Shown in pieces: positions 1-7,768 of a stretch of 64,000 nucleotides of DNA (the first letter of the stretch is position 1; the number at the start of each line of letters is the position of its first letter). The position numbers and the translations under genes were made by a program. This DNA comes from Bacilli bacterium. GTDB taxonomy: Bacteria > Bacillota_I > Bacilli_A > RFN20 > CAG-288. The stretch lies in contig CAAGLY010000013.1 of NCBI GenBank assembly GCA_900770925.1, positions 26,016 to 90,015 on the forward strand, written 5' to 3'. Under the pieces are notes generated by a model. The model did not search any database, was not told the DNA's origin, and was given only the letters and a program-made list of their open reading frames with translations.

Positions 1-2
1 TT

Positions 3-98
3 GTCTTCCTTCTCATCGCCCTAGTTGGCTATATCGGATTAGAATATAAGAGGATAAAAGAGGATAAAGCCTCGAAAAAAGGAGAAACACATGATTAA
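3..98 (+). CDS. C-terminal end of a membrane protein (partial, 5' end outside window)
   Basis: An open frame enters from the left edge and stops at TAA 96-98. The visible 31 residues are a hydrophobic stretch (VFLLIALVGYIGLEY) followed by a charged lysine-rich tail, as at the end of a protein whose last membrane helix leads into a short cytoplasmic tail. The end overlaps the start of the Spx-like gene by 8 bp, so the two are probably translationally coupled. Nothing identifies the family; the call rests on composition and the overlap only. Confidence 0.55.
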   Translation, partial: VFLLIALVGYIGLEYKRIKEDKASKKGETHD

Positions 99-576
99 GA
101 TTTATAGGTCTCCGAGCTGTTCAAGCTGCCGCAAAGTCAAATTCTGGTTCGACCAGCATAAGATTCCCTATGAGGAAGTCAATATCCTCAAACACGAACT
201 GACCGAAGAGGATTTAAAGGATAGGCTCAATAAGTCCTTAGACGGAACCGATGAAATCATCTCTACCCGCTCTAAGGTCATTCAGGAAAAGAAAATCGAT
301 ATCGATTCAAGGTCCTTCAAAGAGCTTCTCGCCTTCATCAAAGAGAATCCGACTGTCTTAAAGCGCCCGATTATCGTCAACGATTCCTCTATCCAGGTCG
401 GATATAACGCCGATGAGATTGAAATCTTCGAGCGGGACAAGCAGGCATACAAGAAAGCGCGTCACATCGCCAAGGAGACCTGCAGCGAAGAGAACTGCCC
501 GAACTACAAAGACTGCGTCCATCGCTTTGCCGACCGCATCAAGCATACTTCTTCCTGCGAAGGCGACTGCAAATAG
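91..576 (+). CDS. Spx/ArsC-family transcriptional regulator with Cys-rich C-terminal tail
   Basis: Spx-family proteins bind the alpha C-terminal domain of RNA polymerase and switch on thiol-stress genes. The protein has the redox pair C10-S-S-C13 in the ArsC-like thioredoxin fold, the family block DGTDEIISTRSK near residues 50-62 and the RPII block near 92. At 161 aa it is about 30 residues longer than Bacillus Spx (about 131). The extra tail holds five cysteines (C131, C136, C142, C156, C160), possibly a metal or second redox site; that is inference. AGG at the DSxSF position matches the ESMPL methionine of Spx, whereas conserved arginines use CGC. The ribosome binding site AAGGAG lies 6-7 bases before ATG. 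A terminator follows. Confidence 0.88.
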   Translation: MIKIYRSPSCSSCRKVKFWFDQHKIPYEEVNILKHELTEEDLKDRLNKSLDGTDEIISTRSKVIQEKKIDIDSRSFKELLAFIKENPTVLKRPIIVNDSSIQVGYNADEIEIFERDKQAYKKARHIAKETCSEENCPNYKDCVHRFADRIKHTSSCEGDCK

Positions 577-586
577 AAAAGCACTT

Positions 587-621
587 AAAAAGCCCATTCT
601 TCGTATGAAGGTGGGCTTTTT
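587..621. terminator. bidirectional intrinsic terminator between spx-like and CYTH genes
   Basis: Stem of AAAAAGCCCA/TGGGCTTTTT with further TTC/GAA pairing, flanked by A and T runs on both sides. It lies between two converging genes, so it can serve both. Confidence 0.85.
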
Positions 622-634
622 CTGTGTGAGATTT

Positions 635-1219
635 CTACTTTACTTCTAAGGCAGCGTTGATCGCGCGGGTTTCCTTAGAAAGATTATTGAGCTTGAACCC
701 GATATCGAAGTTCTCGCAGATTTCCTGAAGCGTATTCTGACTCTTAACGGCAGAATCGGAGTCGCACTCTAATTCATAGTCGACTTTCTTTCCGTATTCA
801 TTCTTGGAGATATCTAAGTCCGTATCCTTGTAGACAGCTTCCCGGCGATGGGTAGTCAGCTCAGCAAGGATGGAAAGATTAGCAGAAGGAAGATGGAGGG
901 TATCAAGGAAGTCCGCAATATCTCCGCGCGGGAAGATGTTGTGGCTGATTAAGCTATCGGCCTCTTTCTGGCTAAGATGCTGGTTTTTCTCAAGCAGACC
1001 TTCAGAAAGAGGAGCTTTCCTTGTCAGAACAAAATCATCCTGAGTCTTACGGAGACGGATAACCCTTCCGTACTTCTTCAGCCTGCGATCTTTGCTATCC
1101 CTATAGTAGTTAGTCTGAACGATTTCCTTTTCGGAAAAGCCAAGTTTAGAGACTAACCGATCGTAGTCCTTCTTCGAAAGCAGAATCTTCGACTCGATTT
1201 CAATTTTATTGCTTGCCAT
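635..1219 (-). CDS. CYTH domain protein (triphosphate tunnel family)
   Basis: CYTH (class IV adenylate cyclase/thiamine triphosphatase) proteins bind triphosphate-containing substrates in a tunnel barrel with divalent metal. The signature ExExK appears as E7-I-E9-S-K11 at the N-terminus, followed by alternating charged strands (RLRK near 75, LTRKAPL near 88, YELECD near 148). Length 194 aa matches the YjbK-type proteins of Bacilli. The gene runs divergently from nadK with about 65 bp between them. Substrate cannot be decided from the sequence; thiamine triphosphate or inorganic triphosphate are the usual choices. Confidence 0.85.
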   Translation of the reverse strand: MASNKIEIESKILLSKKDYDRLVSKLGFSEKEIVQTNYYRDSKDRRLKKYGRVIRLRKTQDDFVLTRKAPLSEGLLEKNQHLSQKEADSLISHNIFPRGDIADFLDTLHLPSANLSILAELTTHRREAVYKDTDLDISKNEYGKKVDYELECDSDSAVKSQNTLQEICENFDIGFKLNNLSKETRAINAALEVK

Positions 1220-1284
1220 AATTTACCTCGGAACTCGTCTCTATATGATACAATAATTGCAGAAAAATAGAAAGCGGAGAGAAG

Positions 1285-2058
1285 ATGAAAGGAACGACTT
1301 TTACCATTCATTCCAAGAAATACGAACATCACGAGGGGCTGTGCAAGAAGAGGCAGGCCCAATTGATCAGCAAGGGCTTTTCTCTCGACGATAATAACCC
1401 CGATCTCATTATCGTTATCGGCGGAGACGGCACCTTTCTAAGAGAAATCCGTGCCCGTGAATTCAAAGGAAGATATATCCTATTAAATACCGGACACCTT
1501 GGTTTCTTCGCCGATTATGATATCGATGAGACAAATAGACTGCTTACTGCCATCATCGAGAAAGAACCGGAAGAGGAAAAGCTTACCTTAGGAAAAATCA
1601 CCAATTCAGCTGGCTTAGAAGATTACTATCTCAACGATGTCTGCATCGAAAGCCTGAAAACCTGCTGGGTAACCGCTAAGATTGACGGAGAGGTGCTGAC
1701 CAATATCCGGGGAAACGGAATCGTCGTCTCAACCCCGATTGGTGCGTCTGGATATTCGGCAAGCCTTGGATCCCCCTTTAGGATCGGTACGCCGCCCGTC
1801 TATCAGTTCGCAACAATCGCGCCCTGCTATAACCGCTTATCCTTGAATCCGATCAATAAAGCAATCATCAGCAACAATAAAATTCTCTCCATTGAACTGA
1901 AAGGCAAGAGGATTCCGGTATTAGACGGAATTCCGCAAGGCAAACTCAGAGATAATAAGTTCATCTTCACTCCTCAGTCCGATAAGCAGCTGACTCTGCT
2001 TCACTTCCGTAAATTAAATGAAATCAGGCGATTAAGAGAAAGGATCTCAGGAAAATAA
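1285..2058 (+). CDS. nadK: NAD kinase
   Basis: Phosphorylates NAD to NADP in the cytoplasm. The GGDGTFLR motif is at residues 46-53, followed by NTGHLGFFADY (family NxGxLGF), NDVCIE (family NE/ND motif) and the glycine-rich GNGIVVSTP block. The last block is divergent: typical NadK has a DG pair then GSTAY, here GNG and GASGY, and the TPIAPH segment reads as TIAPC. Length 257 aa is normal for the small bacterial enzyme. A ribosome site GGAGAG precedes ATG, and a -10-like TACAAT lies about 30 bases upstream. It is followed after one base by the small membrane protein gene, so the two form an operon. Confidence 0.9.
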   Translation: MKGTTFTIHSKKYEHHEGLCKKRQAQLISKGFSLDDNNPDLIIVIGGDGTFLREIRAREFKGRYILLNTGHLGFFADYDIDETNRLLTAIIEKEPEEEKLTLGKITNSAGLEDYYLNDVCIESLKTCWVTAKIDGEVLTNIRGNGIVVSTPIGASGYSASLGSPFRIGTPPVYQFATIAPCYNRLSLNPINKAIISNNKILSIELKGKRIPVLDGIPQGKLRDNKFIFTPQSDKQLTLLHFRKLNEIRRLRERISGK

Positions 2059-2059
2059 T

Positions 2060-2458
2060 ATGGGTGGAAACGATACAAATAAAACGTTAGGGATGCCGAC
2101 TTATGTCTATGTCATCATTATCTGTGTGGCTGCAGTTCTTCTTGCTGTCGCAATCTTCTTTATTCTCCGCAATGCCAGCAAGAAAAAGAAGATCCGCCTC
2201 TCCAACGAACAGGCAGACAAGAAGGTAGAAGACAGTGCAAAGACAGTTTCCTCCGCTTTCGGAGGGAAAGAAAATATCCTGAATATCTCTTCTCAGGGTT
2301 CAAGAGTCTCCATTACCTTAAAGGATATCAGCCTTGCTGACAAAGAGAAAATCAACTCTCAGTTCCAGGATGCTAGGTACAGGGGAAACAAAATCATCTT
2401 AGTCATCGGCTCTAAATCCGAAGAATTCAGGAAGAAATTAGAAGAAGACAGGAAATAA
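2060..2458 (+). CDS. membrane-anchored PTS EIIB-like protein lacking the phosphorylated cysteine
   Basis: 132 aa: an N-terminal transmembrane helix at about residues 12-37, a basic stretch, then a domain at about 55-130 that follows the glucose-family EIIB pattern (AFGGKENIL, then a SRVSITLKD block, then a glycine-rich strand and a final helix). In true EIIB domains the middle block is CxTRLR with the phospho-accepting cysteine; here the equivalent segment is SQGSRV and no cysteine exists anywhere in the protein. It is therefore unlikely to transfer phosphate and may be a structural or regulatory relic. It sits 1 bp behind nadK and before a strong terminator. The EIIB assignment is a pattern reading, not a search result. 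Confidence 0.6.
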   Translation: MGGNDTNKTLGMPTYVYVIIICVAAVLLAVAIFFILRNASKKKKIRLSNEQADKKVEDSAKTVSSAFGGKENILNISSQGSRVSITLKDISLADKEKINSQFQDARYRGNKIILVIGSKSEEFRKKLEEDRK

Positions 2459-2464
2459 AAAAGA

Positions 2465-2506
2465 AAGGACCATTCTAGGACTCAAAGTCCTAAGTGGTCC
2501 TTTTTC
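2465..2506. terminator. bidirectional intrinsic terminator
   Basis: Long inverted repeat AAAGGACCA...TAGGACT caa AGTCCTA...TGGTCCTTT followed by a T run on the plus strand and preceded by A-rich sequence. It lies between the convergent EIIB-like and lipoprotein genes. Confidence 0.85.
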
Positions 2507-2539
2507 TTAACTGAATATCTTCAATACTTGCCTAAGGAT

Positions 2540-3286
2540 TCACCACTGAGAATAATCAGATTTATCTTCAATAAACCAGGTTCGACTAAACTTCATTTTG
2601 GTTCCGTTATCTTCAAATATGAAATGACCATGAGAAAAGCCGTTTGTCTGGAAAATCTCATCTGGAGCACTAATTAGATTCTTCTCTGCCGCCCCTGGAA
2701 AATAGGCCTGAATATAGAACCGGCAGTCTACTCCATCTCCGACCTTCGCATAAATTTGAGAGAAATCAAAATAGAACGAATCATAGGCGTTATAAAGAGC
2801 ACAATAAGAATCAAGTTCGCTTGAATAAAAGTAAACAATATCATAATCGTTGGCTTGATAAGGAGGAAGATTGGATTGAAGCGGGAAATTATCTGCCCTT
2901 TGTTTATTACCAGAGTTATCGAGATAGGAAACCACCATACGGACAGAAGGAGTTATCCCTCGAATTGTTTCACGTGTTCTTAAAGATTCGTTGATTCTAA
3001 CACCATATGTCAGTTTAATTGGTTTAGACGGATTTGCTTTCCTGGATTCTGTCTTCCATATCGTCAAACCGATTTCATGCAAAGGTTCAAGGGGTAATTC
3101 ATGATGCTCTTCCGGTTCGTTCCGCTTCATAGCAAAAAAATTTTCTTTAGTAAACCATTCTGTACTATATAATTTTCCGTTCTTATCAGTCTTAAAGTGC
3201 GAATCAGTAATAGCAGAAGACTGACTATTTCCACATCCTGAAAGAAGCAAAAAAGGAAGAACGGATAGGATTTTAATTTTATTCAT
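2540..3286 (-). CDS. hypothetical lipoprotein A
   Basis: 248 aa with a clear lipoprotein signal: basic N-terminus, hydrophobic core and lipobox LLSGC with the modified cysteine at residue 18. The mature part has no motif I recognise; it is rich in aromatic and acidic residues and probably extracytoplasmic beta-structured. It lies 18 bp downstream of another lipoprotein gene on the same strand, with a small secreted peptide gene before that, so the three are read as one operon. The two lipoproteins share a DKNG/DEYG start to the mature part and similar spacing of a DFSQI/NLSEI segment, hinting at distant paralogy (inference). Confidence 0.72.
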   Translation of the reverse strand: MNKIKILSVLPFLLLSGCGNSQSSAITDSHFKTDKNGKLYSTEWFTKENFFAMKRNEPEEHHELPLEPLHEIGLTIWKTESRKANPSKPIKLTYGVRINESLRTRETIRGITPSVRMVVSYLDNSGNKQRADNFPLQSNLPPYQANDYDIVYFYSSELDSYCALYNAYDSFYFDFSQIYAKVGDGVDCRFYIQAYFPGAAEKNLISAPDEIFQTNGFSHGHFIFEDNGTKMKFSRTWFIEDKSDYSQW

Positions 3287-3304
3287 GCCTATTCTCCTTT
3301 TTAG

Positions 3305-3985
3305 TTATTGATAGGAAGCATAGTAATTTGCTCCCGAATTGTTCATAAGGATTCTTAATTCGATAGTGTTATACGCAAAAGCAGAATCCCTAGGATTTGA
3401 CGAATCCGAGCTTAATGATCCATCACGGAAACGAAGGCTGTATACAACATCCAGGTCCGAATTTTTCACGTTTTCCATAATTTCAGACAAGTTAAGATGA
3501 ACTGTAACGCATCGCTTGAACACAACATAATAGGTGTTTCTACTTGGAAATCTAAGAATCTGGCCAACACATTCTTTTGTGGTAATATTAGGTAATTCTT
3601 CATCCTCGATAAAAGTGCTCATCAAATTAGAATATGAACCTTCTTCATGGCCGAGAATTGGAAAATCAGAAGAGTGTTTTGTAATATATTCATCTGAAAG
3701 ATTCATTCCAACCCATATCTTAGCCGAGAATTTGCTTGTGTCGTTAACGCTTTGGACCGGTTCTTCTTTCCTCGCCAACCACACTCTTTCCTTATCTTCA
3801 GTATAGGTATCATAAGAGAAAGGAAAAACATTCTCCTGGCCGATTAACCCATCCGAATACCCAACTCCATATTCGTCATGATAAGCAAAGCCATCCGAAG
3901 ATTCAGCCGTTGGTTGATTCTCCTTTTGGCATCCCGTAAGAAGGGAAAGCATTGCGAGAAATATTGATGCTCTTTTAAAATTCAT
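3305..3985 (-). CDS. hypothetical lipoprotein B
   Basis: 226 aa with a signal peptide ending in lipobox LLTGC (modified cysteine at residue 19), so it is expected at the outer face of the membrane after processing by Lgt (encoded at 18169) and signal peptidase II. No enzymatic motif is visible in the mature part. A perfect ribosome site AAAGGAGG precedes the ATG by about 9 bases. It stands between the 43-residue peptide gene and lipoprotein A. Function unknown. Confidence 0.72.
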   Translation of the reverse strand: MNFKRASIFLAMLSLLTGCQKENQPTAESSDGFAYHDEYGVGYSDGLIGQENVFPFSYDTYTEDKERVWLARKEEPVQSVNDTSKFSAKIWVGMNLSDEYITKHSSDFPILGHEEGSYSNLMSTFIEDEELPNITTKECVGQILRFPSRNTYYVVFKRCVTVHLNLSEIMENVKNSDLDVVYSLRFRDGSLSSDSSNPRDSAFAYNTIELRILMNNSGANYYASYQ

Positions 3986-4001
3986 ATCCTATAGCCTCCT
4001 T

Positions 4002-4133
4002 TTAACTTAGAGATATAGATGACTTTCGACTATACACAGGGCCAATGACACGATTAGAGCTGGTTTCTGTAGGGACATAAAAGGCGGATAACATCATAAG
4101 TGAAATTAAAGAGCAGAACCTTTTTTTCTTCAT
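4002..4133 (-). CDS. 43-residue secreted peptide precursor (small ORF)
   Basis: A short frame from ATG at 4133 to TAA at 4002 is preceded by a perfect ribosome site (AAAAGGAGG, 5 bases before ATG). The product starts MKKK, continues with a hydrophobic core (FCSLISLMMLSAF with AGG read as Met) and ends in a polar tail of about 20 residues containing RVIGPVYSR. This is the shape of a signal peptide with a short secreted part, such as a signalling peptide or small exported protein. It is the first gene of the group leading into two lipoproteins on the same strand, with only 16 bp to the next start. No family is recognised; function is not inferred. Confidence 0.6.
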   Translation of the reverse strand: MKKKRFCSLISLMMLSAFYVPTETSSNRVIGPVYSRKSSISLS

Positions 4134-4274
4134 ATAATCCTCCTTTTGGCCGAGTTCGGTCATCTTCATTCTAGTCAGTCAAGTAAAAAAACAATTCATT
4201 CCAACAAGAAGAAACAAGGAAAAAAAGAAAAAAACAAAGTATACAAGCCGTTTTTCGTAAGTAATCAGTTTGTT

Positions 4275-4289
4275 TTGTAAGCGCTTCAT
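4275..4289. promoter_or_regulatory. cre-like / LacI-family operator upstream of the peptide-lipoprotein operon
   Basis: TTGTAAGCGCTTCAT fits the catabolite-responsive-element pattern (TGNAANCGNWNNCA) with a central palindromic AAGCGCTT. Similar sites precede the galactose and rhamnoside operons in this window. It lies about 140 bp before the small peptide gene. Confidence 0.5.
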
Positions 4290-4363
4290 TGCAACAAATA
4301 TTTTGATTATAAGAGGCTATCCCAAAGGAAATCTTATAACAGATCAATAGTCCGGCATTAAAA

Positions 4364-4402
4364 AAAGACAGAAGGCACAAATGTCAGTTTCTGTCTTTTC
4401 TC
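4364..4402 (-). terminator. intrinsic terminator of the RNase J-maf unit
   Basis: Read on the minus strand, AAAGACAGAA pairs with TTCTGTCTTT across a 13-15 base loop and is followed by a run of T. It lies just past the maf stop codon. Confidence 0.75.
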
Positions 4403-4404
4403 GA

Positions 4405-4974
4405 TTACTGAACGATTCCTAATTCAACCAGATCATCTTCAAGGTCTTCAATCGGAAGTCCCCTGATATTGGAGTACTCTCCTTCAATGATTTTCGCATT
4501 GATGAAGTCCTTGTCCTGAATACCATAGGCACCCGCCTTATCAAACGGGGAACCAGTTTCAATGTATTCGGCAATTTCCCTGTCAGCCCTTTTCTCCCTG
4601 AAAAGCTTGCTGACACAGATACGATGTCTGAGTTCCTGACCGCCTTTATAGATACAGTAAGCGGTAATGACCTCATGGGTATTGCCGCTAAGTTCTCTCA
4701 GCCTACGATAGACATCCTGTTCATCTTTAGGCTTTCCAAGCTGCTCTCCTCTAAAGGATACCCTAGTATCAGCAGAGATAATAACATCCTTGGGATAGTC
4801 CCTAGAGACCTTGCATCCTTTGCCTTGGGCTTCCCTAAGGCAGAGCTTTCTGACATCCTTCGATTCGATCTTCCGTTCCTCGAAAGAGGAAGGAACAACC
4901 TTGAAAGGAGTATCGCCGAGGATTTCGGCTAAGAGTTCCTGTCTCCGCGGAGACTGACTAGCTAGAATAATCAT
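4405..4974 (-). CDS. maf: Maf-family nucleoside triphosphate pyrophosphatase
   Basis: Hydrolyses dTTP/UTP or modified NTPs to monophosphates as a house-cleaning enzyme. The N-terminal ILASQSPRRQELL block, the SADT block near residue 69, the LGKP segment near 80 and the LSGNTHEV block near 96 are all family marks. Length 189 aa is typical. The codon before LRELSG is AGG where the family has Met (MLRxLSG), while the flanking Arg residues use CGT and AGA. Its start codon overlaps the RNase J stop by one base, so it is co-transcribed with it. Confidence 0.9.
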   Translation of the reverse strand: MIILASQSPRRQELLAEILGDTPFKVVPSSFEERKIESKDVRKLCLREAQGKGCKVSRDYPKDVIISADTRVSFRGEQLGKPKDEQDVYRRLRELSGNTHEVITAYCIYKGGQELRHRICVSKLFREKRADREIAEYIETGSPFDKAGAYGIQDKDFINAKIIEGEYSNIRGLPIEDLEDDLVELGIVQ

Positions 4975-6680
4975 TATTCCGCCTTTCCTGCCGGAGAGTA
5001 GTTCAGAATAACCGGTATGACAATCGGACGGCGCTTGCTTTCCCGATAAAGGAAGTGGGAAGTTACATTACGGATAGCATTCTTAATTTCCGGATAGCTT
5101 GGCTTGCCTTGGCTTTGCCTTACCCGGGTAACCTCAATACCGATAATCTCACTCGCTTTCTTCTGCCTGGATTTCTTGTTCGAAGTGATGAATCCTTTAG
5201 ATTCGACAACCGGAGAAGAGACAAGCCTATTCCGTTTCGGATCGATGACAACAAAGACAGAGACCCTGCCTTCGTTAATTAATGTCGTCCGTTCCTTAAT
5301 GACAGCGTTCGTGATACCGACCGGATTATTTCCGTCAATATAGATGTTCTCACCTGGATAGGTGATGTCGCTCTTAACGACCTTATGGTTGACTAGCCTT
5401 AAGACATCTCCGTTATTGCAGACGAAGGTGTGATCCTTGCTAAGTCCGCATTCTACTCCGATACGGGCATGGAGCTTAAGCCTGCGATATTCACCATGGA
5501 TCGGCATGAAGTAATGAGGGCGGGCAAGTTTCTGAAGGAGGCGCCTTTCCTGTCTCGAAGCATGACCGGAAGCATGGAGGTTATTGAGAACAGAATTCGT
5601 GATAACCTGAGCACCCAAACGTTCAAGACCATTGATTAAAGCGTTGATTGCAGCAGTGTTTCCCGGAATGACAGAAGAAGAGAAGACGACCGTATCACCA
5701 GGTAAAACATGAATAAAGCGATGTTCGCCGCGGGCAATACGGGAAAGAACTGCCCTAGGCTCGCCTTGGTTACCGGTGCAGAGAATCGTAACTTCATTCG
5801 GAGGGAGCGTACGGAGCTGATCAGGACCGGCTAAATATTCATCCGGAACCTTGATGTAACCAAATTCCCGGGCAGCATCGACATTTGCTTCCCTAGAACG
5901 GCCGAAGATAACAATCTTACGGCGGAACTTCCTACTCGTTTCGATAATCTGCTGGATACGGCAGATGTTGGAGGAGAAAGTGGAGATAATCAATCGTCCT
6001 GGAGCTTCCGAGAAGACGTCCTCAATACCTTGGATGACCGTCTTTTCCGAACGGGTATATCCTTCTTTTTCGGCGTTAGTCGAATCGGCCCTTAACAGAT
6101 CGATTCCCCGGTCTCCGAAATGAACCAGCTTCGATAAATCGAAATCCTCATCGACAGGAGTAAGGTCAATCTTAAAATCGCCTGTCTCGACAATCGTCCC
6201 CTGAGGAGTAGTGATATAAAGGCCATAGGCATCCGGAATAGAGTGAGTGACATGGAAGAACTCAATTTTAAAATCGCCGAGATGAATAACGGATTCACCA
6301 TCGAATTCCTTGATTGCCGTCGTTGTCCGGAGCTTATTGTCTTCCAGCTTATGCCGGATTAGGGTTGCCGCAAGCTTAGGAGCGTAGATGACCGGAATAT
6401 CCCTCTGCTGAAGAAGAAAAGGAATACCGCCGATATGATCTTCATGTCCGTGGGTGATTACCCTTCCGCGTATCTTGCTCTTGTTCTGGACAAGATGCGT
6501 AAAATCCGGAATGATGTAGTCGATGCCGGGCCTTGTAGCATCAGGAAACCTGACACCGCAGTCAATGATCAGGATGTTGTTTTCATCCTCGATACAATAA
6601 AGATTCTTGCCGACTTCTCCTAGTCCGCCAAGAGCATAAACCTCTACAGGCGAAGAAAGATTCTTTTTAGTTGGGGCCAT
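4974..6680 (-). CDS. rnj: ribonuclease J
   Basis: Metallo-beta-lactamase/beta-CASP ribonuclease with 5' exonuclease and endonuclease activity in mRNA decay. The zinc motif HGHEDH is at residues 77-82. The LLxADSTNAE block, the beta-CASP block GRSxEANV near 270 and the C-terminal SGHAS and HGEYR blocks are all present. Length 568 aa fits RNase J1/J2. AGG codons sit exactly on family methionines: GRSMExN (5892-5894) and HGEYRMLK (5481-5483). The gene has a 150-bp upstream gap after peptide deformylase, so it probably has its own promoter, and it leads directly into maf. Confidence 0.95.
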   Translation of the reverse strand: MAPTKKNLSSPVEVYALGGLGEVGKNLYCIEDENNILIIDCGVRFPDATRPGIDYIIPDFTHLVQNKSKIRGRVITHGHEDHIGGIPFLLQQRDIPVIYAPKLAATLIRHKLEDNKLRTTTAIKEFDGESVIHLGDFKIEFFHVTHSIPDAYGLYITTPQGTIVETGDFKIDLTPVDEDFDLSKLVHFGDRGIDLLRADSTNAEKEGYTRSEKTVIQGIEDVFSEAPGRLIISTFSSNICRIQQIIETSRKFRRKIVIFGRSREANVDAAREFGYIKVPDEYLAGPDQLRTLPPNEVTILCTGNQGEPRAVLSRIARGEHRFIHVLPGDTVVFSSSVIPGNTAAINALINGLERLGAQVITNSVLNNLHASGHASRQERRLLQKLARPHYFMPIHGEYRRLKLHARIGVECGLSKDHTFVCNNGDVLRLVNHKVVKSDITYPGENIYIDGNNPVGITNAVIKERTTLINEGRVSVFVVIDPKRNRLVSSPVVESKGFITSNKKSRQKKASEIIGIEVTRVRQSQGKPSYPEIKNAIRNVTSHFLYRESKRRPIVIPVILNYSPAGKAE

Positions 6681-6830
6681 GATAAATATTACCTCTGCAA
6701 AGAGAAAAGACTGAATTGCTGAAAATCGAGTCTATCCGTCTTGTTTGTCGGTAATATTTTAGACAAGTCAAAATTATTAAACAAGGGGATAGATAGAAAA
6801 AAACGCTTTTATGGAAAAAAGAAACCGATG

Positions 6831-7379
6831 CTAAATAGCAACAGCATCCGGATCTTTATGGAAAGGATCCTTCTGGTCGATTTTGTCGATATAAAGAATA
6901 CCATCAAGATGATCGTATTCATGCTGGAAGACAATAGCCGGATATCCGGAAAGGCGGAGAACGACATTCTTGCCGGAGACAACATCGAATGCTTTCCTCG
7001 TGATCTTGAAATAGCGGTAGACATATCCGGGGACATCCTTAGGAACAGAAAGACAGCCTTCACCCGAAGTAAGATAGGCGCGTTTGACACTGGAAGAGAC
7101 AATCTTCGGATTGACTAACCCGAATTCATACTGCTTTCCGTTTCCGTCATCGAAATAGATAGCGAACCTTCTCTTCGATACGCCAATTTGCGGTGCAGCA
7201 ATACCGACACCGGAACGGATACGGTGCTCCTCCGCATATTTTTCATCCTGACTAAGCTTTAAATACTCGACCCTGTCAAGTAATAGCTTACGGTCTTCTT
7301 CACTGATCGGTTCTACGACTTCCTGTGCCTTAGCATGAAGCACATCATCTTTATACGTGTAAATTTTAAATGGTTCCAT
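6831..7379 (-). CDS. def: peptide deformylase
   Basis: Removes the formyl group from the N-terminal Met of new proteins. All three active-site motifs are present: GVGIAAPQIG near residue 58, EGCLSVP near 110 and the metal motif QHEYDHLDG near 153. Length 182 aa matches the longer Gram-positive type 2 enzymes. AGG occurs where the Bacillus-type enzyme reads SKRM. The promoter TGCTATAAT (minus strand, 7389-7397) ends only 9 bases before ATG with no ribosome site between, so the mRNA is probably leaderless. It is divergent from the ylbF operon. Confidence 0.95.
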   Translation of the reverse strand: MEPFKIYTYKDDVLHAKAQEVVEPISEEDRKLLLDRVEYLKLSQDEKYAEEHRIRSGVGIAAPQIGVSKRRFAIYFDDGNGKQYEFGLVNPKIVSSSVKRAYLTSGEGCLSVPKDVPGYVYRYFKITRKAFDVVSGKNVVLRLSGYPAIVFQHEYDHLDGILYIDKIDQKDPFHKDPDAVAI

Positions 7380-7388
7380 TTGGGTAAG

Positions 7389-7397
7389 ATTATAGCA
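7389..7397 (-). promoter_or_regulatory. extended -10 promoter of peptide deformylase (leaderless start)
   Basis: TGCTATAAT on the minus strand, 9 bases from the start codon. Transcription starting 6-7 bases after the -10 box would begin within 3 bases of the ATG. Confidence 0.6.
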
Positions 7398-7423
7398 TTA
7401 TCAGCCGATAGTTCCGCATAAAA

Positions 7424-7432
7424 TGCTATAAT
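7424..7432 (+). promoter_or_regulatory. extended -10 promoter of the ylbF-rsmD-coaD-hypB operon (leaderless start)
   Basis: TGCTATAAT ends 6 bases before the ATG at 7439; the expected transcription start coincides with the ATG and no Shine-Dalgarno fits between. It is arranged back to back with the deformylase promoter. Confidence 0.6.
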
Positions 7433-7438
7433 CAAGTC

Positions 7439-7768
7439 ATGAATAGAGAAGAATTCGAAGCAGAAGAGTTCGACTTCATTGACAAAGTCAGACAGACTGC
7501 CTTATACCGGAAAATCAAAGAACTCTCCGATGAAATCAATCAGGATGATGAGCTGAAAAAGCTCAGTCAGGAGAGAGACGCTCTCTTTGCAAAAGCAAGG
7601 GAAAGGAAAGACGGAGAGGAGAAAGAAAAGACAATCCAGTCAGCCAAGGAAAAGGATACTAAGCTATTAAACAGCGAAAAAAGGAGAGAATATCTCTTCT
7701 ACTACAATAAGAGGCAGAGAATCCTTAACCATCTGACTTCGAAACTGACACAGGAAATCAGGCTATGA
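7439..7768 (+). CDS. ylbF: YlbF-family protein
   Basis: 109 aa, strongly helical and charged, with a start like YlbF/YmcA proteins, which in Bacillus form the Y-complex that affects RNase Y action and mRNA maturation. Sequence evidence alone is modest; the call leans on synteny, because the order ylbF, rsmD (ylbH), coaD (ylbI) is the Bacillus order. The stop overlaps the rsmD start by 4 bp. The start codon is preceded by an extended -10 box without room for a ribosome site. Confidence 0.65.
   Translation: MNREEFEAEEFDFIDKVRQTALYRKIKELSDEINQDDELKKLSQERDALFAKARERKDGEEKEKTIQSAKEKDTKLLNSEKRREYLFYYNKRQRILNHLTSKLTQEIRL

Noticed and set aside
4171..4380. A 69-codon minus-strand frame in the gap before maf
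   Set aside because: It overlaps the cre-like site and the maf terminator, has no ribosome site and low-complexity content.
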